A stretch of DNA of 5,478 nucleotides from Pseudomonadota bacterium (GCA_021784255.1 JAJXSZ010000205.1:1-5478); one strand, 5' to 3'. Counted from the stretch's first letter, positions 1-5,222 are shown. Notes: generated by a model from the sequence alone, not told the origin. Numbers and translations: made by a program.

Positions 1-209
1 TCGACACCGTCTACGGCATCAACCAGTGTCTGCGGGAGGGTGACATCCCCGATCACGATGTCCGCGCCCGGAGCGAGCCGGCGCGCCTTGTCGGCGCTGC
101 GGATCAGAGCGCGCACGGCGTGGCCCCGTCGGAGAGCTTCCTCGACGACGAGCCTGCCGATGCTGCCGGTTGCGCCGACGGCAAGGATGGTGAAACGACG
201 TTCGCTCAC
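1..209 (-). CDS. NAD(P)-binding NmrA/SDR-like oxidoreductase, N-terminal part (cut by window edge)
   Basis: The first 69 residues are visible, read leftwards from a GTG at 209-207; the rest lies outside the window. The sequence opens with a Rossmann beta strand and a glycine-rich dinucleotide loop, GATGSIG at residues 12-18. An Arg-containing second strand follows (ALIRS, residues 34-38), and then GDV at about 54-56, where an acidic residue commonly contacts the adenine. This is the pattern of atypical SDRs of the NmrA / NAD(P)H-binding type. The Arg after strand 2 hints at NADPH, which is family knowledge and not proof. The substrate is unknown. The start codon overlaps the stop of the upstream alcohol dehydrogenase remnant (GTGA), so translation is probably coupled to it; I see no good Shine-Dalgarno sequence of its own. 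It is the third leftward gene of the cluster divergent from the LysR regulator. The Rossmann fold is well supported; the exact family is not. Confidence 0.8.
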   Translation of the reverse strand, partial: MSERRFTILAVGATGSIGRLVVEEALRRGHAVRALIRSADKARRLAPGADIVIGDVTLPQTLVDAVDGV

Positions 210-424
210 TGGCGCACCGGCAGCAGCGTCTTGATCGCGCGGTGCCCGTCCATGGCCTCGTAGCCCTCGGCGACGTCGTTGAGCCCGCGACAGGGCCACA
301 GGTCCGAGCCGCGGATGCACGACGCCGACAGCCGGATGATGGCGTCGGTCGGATGGAGGATTTTTGGCGCGGGGACGGCCCCGCACCGTACGTCACCGGG
401 ACCATGGAGAACCGTGCCTGGCAT
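206..424 (-). pseudogene. Zinc-dependent alcohol dehydrogenase remnant, internally deleted in frame
   Basis: The frame encodes 72 residues from ATG 424, preceded by a purine-rich GAGAGGG. Residues 1-48 match the start of medium-chain zinc alcohol dehydrogenases (GTVLHGPGDVR, then PTDAIIRLSASCIRGSDLWP). Residues 49-72 match the extreme C terminus of the same family (DVAEGYEAMDGHRAIKTLL). Family members are about 340-350 residues long, so roughly 270 internal residues are missing: most of the catalytic domain and the whole NAD(P)-binding domain. The join falls at about 275-283 and keeps the frame. In the surviving N-terminal motif the usual CxCGSDLW reads CIRGSDLW, so the Cys that normally binds the catalytic zinc is Arg38. 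It cannot be a working dehydrogenase. The stop overlaps the start of the next gene (GTGA), and the frame may persist because it carries ribosomes into that gene. The family assignment is from remembered motifs, not an alignment. Confidence 0.8.
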
Positions 425-553
425 TGTAGAAATTCCCTCTCGTTCAAGCCGGTTTTCGTCGGGCAGCGACCGTTTGCTGCCACCGTTGCCTGGCGCCACG
501 GCGGGGGTGGGCGATGCGACCCGCCGAAACCTCGGGCAGGTGCGACGCATCGC
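425..553. other. Spacer between SDR gene and alcohol dehydrogenase remnant
   Basis: These 129 bases lie between the SDR stop and the remnant's ATG. They hold no convincing gene. There is one perfect 6-bp hairpin (462-467 with 476-481) and, next to the ATG, the GAGAGGG ribosome-binding stretch. No strong promoter for the remnant is apparent, so it is probably read through from the SDR gene. Confidence 0.5.
462..481. repeat. Short inverted repeat, GGCAGC / GCTGCC
   Basis: A perfect 6-bp stem (GGCAGC 462-467, GCTGCC 476-481) encloses an 8-base loop in the spacer between the SDR gene and the alcohol dehydrogenase remnant. No run of T follows on either strand, so it is not a canonical intrinsic terminator. 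It might be a processing or attenuation hairpin, or chance in GC-rich DNA. Confidence 0.3.
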
Positions 554-1381
554 CTATGTCGGCGCGAGGTCGCCGTAGAAGAACGATGCCGTCACGCCGC
601 CATCCATGAGGAAATCGCTGCCGGTGATGAATGCGCCATCCGGCCCCATGAGCAGCGCTCCCACATGGCCAACTTCGTCGGGCGTGGCGGCGCGCCCGAC
701 CGGGCTGAGCTCGATCATCCGGCGATAGCCTTCCCCGCGCGGACCGGTCAGTTCGTCCCTGGCGAGCGGAGTGATGACGATGCCGGGGCTGATCGTATTG
801 ACCCTGGCGCCGCGCTTGCCCCAGCGAACCGCCTCCGCCTTGACGCGCAGGGCATTGCCACGCTTCGAAAGCTGATAGGCATGCAGCGAGTCCGTCACCC
901 GATCGGACGCAAGCATCGGCAGCGCCAGCAGATCGTCGGCTGGTGTGGTGGCCAGTGCCGCATCCTGCGCGGCGGTCAACGCACCGAGGCGATGCCCCGA
1001 CTGCGAGGCGATGACGACGGCCGAACCGCCAGGCGCGATCACCTTGCCGAATTCTTCCAGCACCAGAGCGGTGCCGTAGAGATCGACCTTCAGGATCGTC
1101 GCCGGCGACGCCTGGGAAGGCGATACGCCGGCGGCGTGGATGACGCCCGTGACGTCGCCGATCGCCGTCGCCGCCTCGACCAGCGCGTGGACCGACCCGC
1201 GCGACGACACATCGACGGTCGACGCGCTCACCTGGAAGCCGGCATCGCTCAGCACCCGCGCCGCTGCATCGGCAGTTTCCTTACGCAGGTCGGCCAGCAG
1301 GACGTGCCTGCCCGCGCTCACCCGCCGCGCGATCGCCTGGCCGATCGATCCTGCTCCGATCACGACAATGACGTTGCTCAA
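554..1381 (-). CDS. Short-chain dehydrogenase/reductase (SDR) family oxidoreductase
   Basis: This is a 275-residue SDR from TTG 1381. The TTG is chosen because AAGGAGAGG sits six to ten bases before it and the Rossmann fold begins right after (SNVIVVIGAGSIG). An in-frame ATG 37 codons upstream gives a non-conserved Arg/Pro-rich extension. Visible landmarks are the cofactor loop GAGSIG (residues 9-14), Asp31 at the end of strand 2 (favours NAD), HAAG (82-85, equivalent of NNAG), the catalytic Ser in IASQS (126 or 128), YQLSK with Tyr169 and Lys173, SPG (198-200), and the typical C-terminal FLMDGG. The Ser-Tyr distance is about 40 residues where about 13 is usual, so there is an insert before the active Tyr, as known in 3-alpha-hydroxysteroid dehydrogenase/carbonyl reductase-type SDRs. 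The substrate is unknown. It is the first gene leftward from the LysR control region and very likely regulated by that protein. Confidence 0.92.
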   Translation of the reverse strand: MSNVIVVIGAGSIGQAIARRVSAGRHVLLADLRKETADAAARVLSDAGFQVSASTVDVSSRGSVHALVEAATAIGDVTGVIHAAGVSPSQASPATILKVDLYGTALVLEEFGKVIAPGGSAVVIASQSGHRLGALTAAQDAALATTPADDLLALPMLASDRVTDSLHAYQLSKRGNALRVKAEAVRWGKRGARVNTISPGIVITPLARDELTGPRGEGYRRMIELSPVGRAATPDEVGHVGALLMGPDGAFITGSDFLMDGGVTASFFYGDLAPT

Positions 1382-1425
1382 CAGCCTCTCCTTCCGGGTC
1401 GACGCGCATGGGCCGGGCTTCGCCT

Positions 1426-1449
1426 GGCGCGCCGGCGAAAAGGCGCGCC
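1426..1449. repeat. Paired GGCGCGCC palindromes in the SDR leader
   Basis: GGCGCGCC occurs at 1426-1433 and again at 1442-1449, separated by GGCGAAAA. Each copy is self-complementary, so the pair is both a direct and an inverted repeat. It can form an 8-bp GC-only stem with an 8-base loop in RNA of either strand. It would lie in the untranslated leader of the SDR transcript, about 45 bases upstream of its TTG. A regulatory or blocking role is possible but unproven. Confidence 0.45.
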
Positions 1450-1503
1450 GTAAACGCGGCCCAACTCCGGCATCCCTGCCCGCCCCCGACATATGCCGCT
1501 GAC

Positions 1504-1509
1504 ATTATG
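1504..1509 (-). promoter_or_regulatory. Candidate -10 element for the leftward SDR gene
   Basis: On the minus strand these bases read CATAAT, five of six matching TATAAT. No good -35 hexamer lies at the right distance (TGCGGT at 17 bases), which is common for promoters that need a LysR-type activator. The predicted transcript would start near 1497, leaving a leader of about 115 bases that includes the paired palindromes. The element overlaps the -35 of the divergent regulator promoter, so the two promoters may compete. Confidence 0.35.
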
Positions 1510-1520
1510 ACGATTAGTCA
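1508..1520. promoter_or_regulatory. Candidate LysR-type operator, TGAC-N5-GTCA
   Basis: A perfect dyad, TGAC GATTA GTCA, spans 13 bases and satisfies the T-N11-A rule known for LysR-type recognition sites. It lies between the -35 and -10 of the regulator's own promoter and just upstream of the leftward -10 element. This is the classic arrangement for autorepression with activation of the divergent gene. Only the dyad is seen directly; binding is inferred. Confidence 0.5.
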
Positions 1521-1557
1521 CTATAAACCGCATGTAGCCATATCTGGAATTCATCAA

Positions 1558-2451
1558 TTGCGACGCGAAGAGCTGGCCGATCTCAACGCTTTCCTCACCG
1601 TCGCCGAGGCACAGAGCTTCACGCGCGCCGCCGCGAAGCTCGGCACGTCGCAGTCCTCCCTCAGCCACACCATCCGGCGGCTGGAAGCGAGGCTCGGGGT
1701 CCGTCTGCTGACGCGCACCACTCGAAGCGTCGCCCCGACCGAGGCCGGCGAGCGCCTGCTCGGCACATTGAGGCCGGCCTTGGACAGCATCGGTGCGGAA
1801 TTGGCTTCGCTCGGCGAACTGCGCGAAAAGCCCGCCGGCACCATCAGGGTCACGACATCCGAACATGCGGCCCATGCGGTGCTGTGGCCGGCGCTCGAAC
1901 GCCTGCTGCTCGACTATCCTGACATTCATGTCGAACTCAGCATCGACTCCAGCCTGACCGACATCGTCACCGAACGCTTCGATGCCGGTGTCCGGCTGGG
2001 CGAAGCCCTCGCCAAGGACATGATCGCGGTGCGCATCAGTCCCGACCTGCGCATGATCGTGGTCGCATCACCGGCTTATCTGAAGGGTCGGCCGCTTCCG
2101 CGCACCCCGCATGATCTGGCCGAGCATCAGTGCATCAACCTGCGCTTCCTGAGCGGCGGCGGCCTCTACGCCTGGGAGCTGCAAAGGGACGGGCGCGAGG
2201 TGAGGGTCCGGGTCGACGGCCAGATCACCTGCAACAACGTAAGCATGATCGTCCGCGCGGCGGTTTCCGGCTTCGGGCTCGCCTACGTCATGGAGGACCA
2301 TGTCCGGGAGCATCTGGCGAGCGGGCGCCTGGTCCAGCTACTCGACGAATGGTGCCCGTCCTTCCCCGGCTATCATCTCTACTATCCGAGCCGCCGTGAG
2401 CCGTCGGCCGCGTTTTCGCTGCTCGTGGACGCGCTTCGGTTCCGCGATTGA
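1558..2451 (+). CDS. LysR-family transcriptional regulator
   Basis: This is a 297-residue LysR-type regulator, the usual family length. The N-terminal winged helix-turn-helix covers about residues 5-64, with the conserved pattern FTRAAAKLGTSQSSLSHTIR (21-40), then RLEARLGVRLLTRTTR and the wing ending in PTEAGERLL. The co-inducer-binding domain follows from about residue 93 (GTIRVTTSEHAAHAVLWP) to near the end, including FDAGVRLGE and the late GFGLAYVMEDHV stretch. TTG 1558 is chosen because family members typically begin MRREELxDLxAF and because a promoter lies just upstream. ATG 1507, also in frame, would precede the predicted transcript start and add atypical residues. The ribosome-binding site is weak (GGA about nine bases upstream). 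It is divergent from the SDR gene, which it probably controls together with the two genes after it. The inducer is unknown. Confidence 0.93.
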   Translation: MRREELADLNAFLTVAEAQSFTRAAAKLGTSQSSLSHTIRRLEARLGVRLLTRTTRSVAPTEAGERLLGTLRPALDSIGAELASLGELREKPAGTIRVTTSEHAAHAVLWPALERLLLDYPDIHVELSIDSSLTDIVTERFDAGVRLGEALAKDMIAVRISPDLRMIVVASPAYLKGRPLPRTPHDLAEHQCINLRFLSGGGLYAWELQRDGREVRVRVDGQITCNNVSMIVRAAVSGFGLAYVMEDHVREHLASGRLVQLLDEWCPSFPGYHLYYPSRREPSAAFSLLVDALRFRD

Positions 2452-2556
2452 CTGGCTGCGACCAATGCGGCCACGGCGACGAGGCCCGGGTCCGCGCCGA
2501 TGGGTTCGAGGGAGGCTGGCGTCAGCCGGCCCGGCCCAGACGGAGCGGAGATGGCT
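2452..2556. other. Tail-to-tail spacer between the LysR gene and the small membrane protein gene
   Basis: These 105 bases separate two convergent stop codons. The only structure noticed is a small hairpin, GGCTG (2514-2518) pairing with CAGCC (2523-2527) around a GCGT loop. It lacks a T run, so intrinsic termination is doubtful and Rho-dependent ends seem more likely. This spacer divides the oxidoreductase cluster from the msrP block. Confidence 0.4.
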
Positions 2557-2970
2557 CTAGAGCTTCCAGTGTGGCGATTTCGGCGCGCGCGGGCTGCCCA
2601 GGGTGATCGCGAGCCCGCCCAGCACCATGCCGAAGGCCGCGGGCAGCAGCCAGACCGGGCGCATCAGCACCGGCAGCACCAGCCAGGTCCAGACCCAGAC
2701 GGGCGCATCGCCGCGCACGACGCGCGAGAGCGCCAGCAGGGTGTGGCCGTCCAGCATCGCCACCAGCTCGCCCAGGCTGGTCAGCGGCGGCAGCATCGTC
2801 GCCAGCGCGAAGGCGCCGATCAGCGCCGTGCTGGCCAGCACCGCCAGGACCCGCACCAGGATCCGCTTGCCGCGGCCGCGCCCGGCGCCACCGGGGCCAG
2901 CCCCGCCCAGCCCCGCACCACCACGCCCTGCCCTGCCACCACGCCCTGCCCTGCCGCGCCTCGCCTGCAC
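2557..2970 (-). CDS. Small membrane protein of unknown function downstream of msrP
   Basis: I do not recognise this protein. From GTG 2970 it has 137 residues: a Gly/Arg-rich low-complexity head (1-36), a hydrophobic helix at about 39-60 (VRVLAVLASTALIGAFALAT), a central amphipathic part with His76, and a second hydrophobic stretch at about 91-124. That stretch is rich in Trp and Leu and interrupted by Arg104, so it is one or two passes. The tail is short and polar (SPRAPKSPHWKL). GTG 2970 follows a GGAAGGGGAG ribosome-binding stretch and starts 22 bases after the msrP stop, so the two genes look co-transcribed. An internal GTG at 2856 would give a 99-residue protein starting at the first helix and remove the odd head; I cannot decide between them. 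It sits where msrQ is often found, but it is too short and lacks the helices and histidines of that haem protein. A partner or insertion role for MsrP is speculation. Confidence 0.6.
   Translation of the reverse strand: MQARRGRAGRGGRAGRGGAGLGGAGPGGAGRGRGKRILVRVLAVLASTALIGAFALATMLPPLTSLGELVAMLDGHTLLALSRVVRGDAPVWVWTWLVLPVLMRPVWLLPAAFGMVLGGLAITLGSPRAPKSPHWKL
2918..2953. repeat. Tandem duplication, two exact 18-bp units
   Basis: CCACCACGCCCTGCCCTG occurs twice back to back (2918-2935 and 2936-2953). On the minus strand it encodes two Gly/Arg/Ala hexapeptides in the head of the small membrane protein. Being 18 bp, it keeps the frame. It probably arose by slippage. Copy number may vary between strains. 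Confidence 0.85.
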
Positions 2971-2992
2971 CCGCTCCCCTTCCGCCTCGCCC

Positions 2993-3982
2993 CTATCGGT
3001 ACAGCACCGTCGGTCGGACGCCCTGTTTTATCATGTCCGCGTAGAGCGGCGCCACGAACTCGCCATAGCCGTTGTAGATCTGCGTCGGAACCATCTCGGT
3101 GGTGCCGATCAGCCGCTCGCGCGCCTGGCTCCAGCGCGGGTGCGGCACCGCCGGGTTGACGTTGGCCCAGAACCCGTACTCGCTGGACTGCAGTTGCTGC
3201 CAGAACGTCTTCGGCTGGCGGTCGGTGAAGGTGACGCGCACGATCGATTTCGCCGACTTGAAGCCGTATTTCCACGGCACCGCCAGCCGGATCGCGGCCC
3301 CGTCCTGCGGTGGCAGCACATGGCCGTACATGCCCACCGCCAGGAAGGCGAGGTCGTTCGTCGCCTCGGCCAGGGTCAGCCCCTCGGTGTAGGGCCAGGG
3401 ATAGAACCCCGCGCTCAGCCCCGGCATCACCTTGCGATCCTCGAGCGAGGTGAAGACGATGTATTTCGCCGCCGCCGTCGGCTGCGCCAGCGCCACCAGC
3501 CGCGCCAGCGCGAAGCCGGTCCACGGCACCGTCATCGCCCAGGCCTCGACGCAGCGGTGACGATAGAGCCGCTCCTCCAGCCCCACGCGCTTGATCAGGT
3601 CCTCGAGCCCGATGGTGAACGGCTTCGCCACCAGCCCGTCGACGACGATGTTCCAGGGCGTGACCGGCAGGCGCTGCGCCTGCTGCCAGACATCCTTGCT
3701 GTCGTTGAACTCGTAAAAATTGTTGTAGGTCGTCGCCGCCTGCTCCGGCGTCAGCGCCCGCCCGGGCTGGTAGCGCTTGTCGAGCGGCGCGGGCATCGGC
3801 GCGAGTTTGCGCATCGCCACCTTGGGGGAAGCGAACAGCCACCCCGCCGCCGCCGGCCGCGCCGCGGCGATGCCGCCCGCGGCCACCGCGCCGCCGATCA
3901 GGGCACGGCGGGCGAAAAACAGGCGTTCGGGCGTCGCCCCGGCCTCGGCGATCTCCCAGCCCCGCTTGCGCTTGACGAACAT
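2993..3982 (-). CDS. msrP: MsrP, periplasmic protein-methionine-sulfoxide reductase, molybdopterin catalytic subunit (YedY)
   Basis: This 329-residue protein closely follows the MsrP/YedY pattern and usual length. MsrP reduces methionine sulfoxide in oxidised periplasmic proteins, receiving electrons from the quinone pool through the membrane haem protein MsrQ. An N-terminal Tat signal is visible: twin Arg at 25-26 (FFARRALIGG) followed by an Ala/Gly-rich hydrophobic stretch to about residue 46. Family landmarks are NNFYEF (87-92), RCVEAWAMTVPW (143-154) with Cys144 as the expected molybdenum ligand, YPWPYTEGL (194-202), GMYGHVLPPQDG (217-228), VPWKYGFKSAKSI (235-247), YGFWANVNP (269-277), HPRWSQA (281-287) and NGYG (304-307). 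ATG 3982 is chosen because GGAGGG lies nine bases before it and the protein begins as family members do. An ATG eight codons upstream precedes that site. No msrQ follows in the window. The divergent neighbour is a PLP sulfur-amino-acid lyase. Confidence 0.95.
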   Translation of the reverse strand: MFVKRKRGWEIAEAGATPERLFFARRALIGGAVAAGGIAAARPAAAGWLFASPKVAMRKLAPMPAPLDKRYQPGRALTPEQAATTYNNFYEFNDSKDVWQQAQRLPVTPWNIVVDGLVAKPFTIGLEDLIKRVGLEERLYRHRCVEAWAMTVPWTGFALARLVALAQPTAAAKYIVFTSLEDRKVMPGLSAGFYPWPYTEGLTLAEATNDLAFLAVGMYGHVLPPQDGAAIRLAVPWKYGFKSAKSIVRVTFTDRQPKTFWQQLQSSEYGFWANVNPAVPHPRWSQARERLIGTTEMVPTQIYNGYGEFVAPLYADMIKQGVRPTVLYR

Positions 3983-4180
3983 GGTCGTGACCCTCCGCGA
4001 CATACAATGAACCCTACGCGACAGGCGGCGACGCGGATGCCAGTCTGCGCCGCGCGCCGCGATGCCGCAACCAGACGACGCGCCACCCGCCGCGGCGGCG
4101 GCACATGGACATCCGCCCGCCCGTCTGGAACATTCCGCGCCGCCCGCCGTTACATCGCTGCCGCAAGAGGATAACGCCCC
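3983..4180. promoter_or_regulatory. Divergent control region between msrP and the PLP lyase
   Basis: These 198 bases separate two divergent starts and must hold promoters for both genes, but no full sigma70 pair is convincing. On the + strand TACAAT (4003-4008) resembles a -10 yet lacks a good -35. It would give the lyase a leader of about 165 bases. Within that leader CCAGACG (4071-4077) and CGTCTGG (4122-4128) are perfect inverted repeats enclosing a 12-bp palindrome at 4087-4098. Ribosome-binding stretches are GGAGGG (minus strand, about 3992-3997) for msrP and AAGAGGATA (about 4165-4173) for the lyase. Confidence 0.4.
4071..4128. repeat. Nested inverted repeats upstream of the PLP lyase
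   Basis: Outer arms CCAGACG (4071-4077) and CGTCTGG (4122-4128) are perfectly complementary across 44 bases. Inside them CCGCCGCGGCGG (4087-4098) is a perfect 12-bp palindrome. The set could fold into a branched leader RNA or offer binding sites for a regulator. In such GC-rich DNA chance is a real alternative. Confidence 0.3.
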
Positions 4181-5200
4181 ATGCATCTCGCCCGCTTCCC
4201 CCGCATCAAGCTCTGCCACGCGCCCACGGCACTCGAGTTCATGCCCAACCTGACGCGCCATCTCGACGCCGGTCCGCACGGCTCGCCGCAGCTCTGGATC
4301 AAGCGCGACGACTGCACCGGCGTCGCCACCGGCGGCAACAAGAACCGCAAGCTCGAGTTCCTCATGGGTGAGGCGCAGGCGCTGGGCGCGGACTACATCG
4401 TCACCCAGGGCGCCGTGCAGTCGAACCACGTCCGCCAGACCGCCGCCGTCGCGCGCAAGCTCGGCTTCGGCTGCACCGCCGTGCTCGAGCACCGCGTCCC
4501 GACCAACGACCCCGACTACCTGCTCGGCGGCAACGTGCTGCTCGACACCCTCATGGGGATCGACATCGAGTACCGCCCCGCCGACGCCAACATGCAGGCG
4601 GCGATCGAGGAAGTCGGCGAGCGCCTGAAGGCGCAGGGCCGCAAGCCCTACCTGATCTCGGGCGGCGGCTCGAACCCGACCGGCGCGCTCGGCTACGTCA
4701 ACGTCGCCATGGAATTGCTGAGCCAGGCCAACGAGATCGGCCTCAGGATCGACCGCGTGGTGCACGCCACCGGCTCCGCCGGCACCCAGGCCGGGCTGGT
4801 CGCCGGGATGGCGGCGATGAATGCCGGCGTCGGCGTGCTCGGCATCGGCGTGCGCAACCCGAAGCCGTTGCAGGAAGCCAACGTCCGCAAGCTCACCGAG
4901 GCGACGCTGGCCAAGCTCGGCGTCACCGCCCCGCTCGCCGCCGACGCCGTGGCATGCAACTGCGACTACGTCGGCGCCGGCTACGGCATCCCGACCCCGG
5001 GCATGGTCGAGGCGGTGACGATGCTGGCCCGCCACGAGGGCATCTTCCTCGACCCGGTCTATTCCGGCAAAGGCATGGCCGGCCTCATCGACCTGATCCG
5101 CAAGGGCGCGTTCCGGCGCGACGAGAACGTGGTGTTCCTGCACACCGGCGGCGCGGTCGGCCTGTTCGCCTACCGCCAGGCGTTCTCCGCTGCCGCCTGA
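4181..5200 (+). CDS. PLP-dependent D-cysteine desulfhydrase / L-cysteate sulfo-lyase (DcyD/CuyA group)
   Basis: This intact 339-residue enzyme belongs to the fold-type II PLP family that includes D-cysteine desulfhydrase (DcyD), L-cysteate sulfo-lyase (CuyA) and ACC deaminase. D-cysteine would give pyruvate, ammonia and sulfide; L-cysteate would give pyruvate, ammonia and sulfite. Visible landmarks are RFPR (5-8) and APTALEFMPNL (14-24), WIKRDDCTG (39-47), GGNKNRK (51-57) with Lys54 as the PLP-binding lysine, QSNHVRQTAA (80-89) with the active-site Ser81, the phosphate-binding loop TGSAGT (197-202), GYGIPTPG (268-274), DPVYSGKGMAGLID (291-304) and HTGGA (321-325). DDCTG followed by TGGNK is what I recall from CuyA-like proteins, whereas E. 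coli DcyD reads DDVTP and MGGNK. I therefore lean towards cysteate lyase but cannot assign the substrate. ATG 4181 follows AAGAGGATA. It is divergent from msrP; the next gene begins 22 bases after its stop. No transporter or regulator of cysteate use is visible. Confidence 0.9.
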   Translation: MHLARFPRIKLCHAPTALEFMPNLTRHLDAGPHGSPQLWIKRDDCTGVATGGNKNRKLEFLMGEAQALGADYIVTQGAVQSNHVRQTAAVARKLGFGCTAVLEHRVPTNDPDYLLGGNVLLDTLMGIDIEYRPADANMQAAIEEVGERLKAQGRKPYLISGGGSNPTGALGYVNVAMELLSQANEIGLRIDRVVHATGSAGTQAGLVAGMAAMNAGVGVLGIGVRNPKPLQEANVRKLTEATLAKLGVTAPLAADAVACNCDYVGAGYGIPTPGMVEAVTMLARHEGIFLDPVYSGKGMAGLIDLIRKGAFRRDENVVFLHTGGAVGLFAYRQAFSAAA

Positions 5201-5222
5201 CACCGACCCGGCCGCGGACGGC

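Larger units (their letters stand above)
1499..1527 (+). promoter_or_regulatory. Sigma70-type promoter of the LysR regulator gene
   Basis: CTGACA (1499-1504) and TATAAA (1522-1527) are separated by exactly 17 bases. Each hexamer matches the sigma70 consensus at five of six positions. The site sits in a short AT-rich island inside very GC-rich DNA. Transcription would begin near 1534, leaving a leader of about 24 bases before TTG 1558. This argues against the in-frame ATG at 1507, which would lie upstream of the transcript start. Confidence 0.6.

Noticed and set aside
242..1453. A 403-codon open frame on the + strand
   Set aside because: It lies antisense to the SDR gene and the alcohol dehydrogenase remnant. 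Its product is Arg/His/Ala-rich with no recognisable fold, as expected for a shadow frame in GC-rich DNA.
1382..1492. ATG start for the SDR gene 37 codons upstream
   Set aside because: The extension is Arg/Pro-rich and runs through the paired palindromes. TTG 1381 has a strong AAGGAGAGG and begins directly at the Rossmann fold.
1408..1557. Longer N-terminal starts for the LysR regulator (ATG 1408 or ATG 1507)
   Set aside because: Both precede the predicted transcript start near 1534 and add residues not typical of the family. ATG 1507 has no ribosome-binding site.
2514..2527. Hairpin between convergent genes as an intrinsic terminator
   Set aside because: The stem is only 5 bp and no T run follows on either strand.
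2881..2960. Repeats as a CRISPR array or an insertion-sequence end
   Set aside because: There are only two 18-bp units directly abutting with no spacers, and no transposase or terminal inverted repeats nearby.
2557..2970. Calling the small membrane protein MsrQ
   Set aside because: MsrQ is about 200 residues with around six helices and several haem-binding histidines. This product has about two hydrophobic stretches and only two histidines, one in the polar tail.
2603..4174. A 523-codon open frame on the + strand
   Set aside because: It is antisense to msrP and the small membrane gene. Composition is dominated by Arg, Pro and His with no domain pattern, whereas msrP on the other strand is unmistakable.
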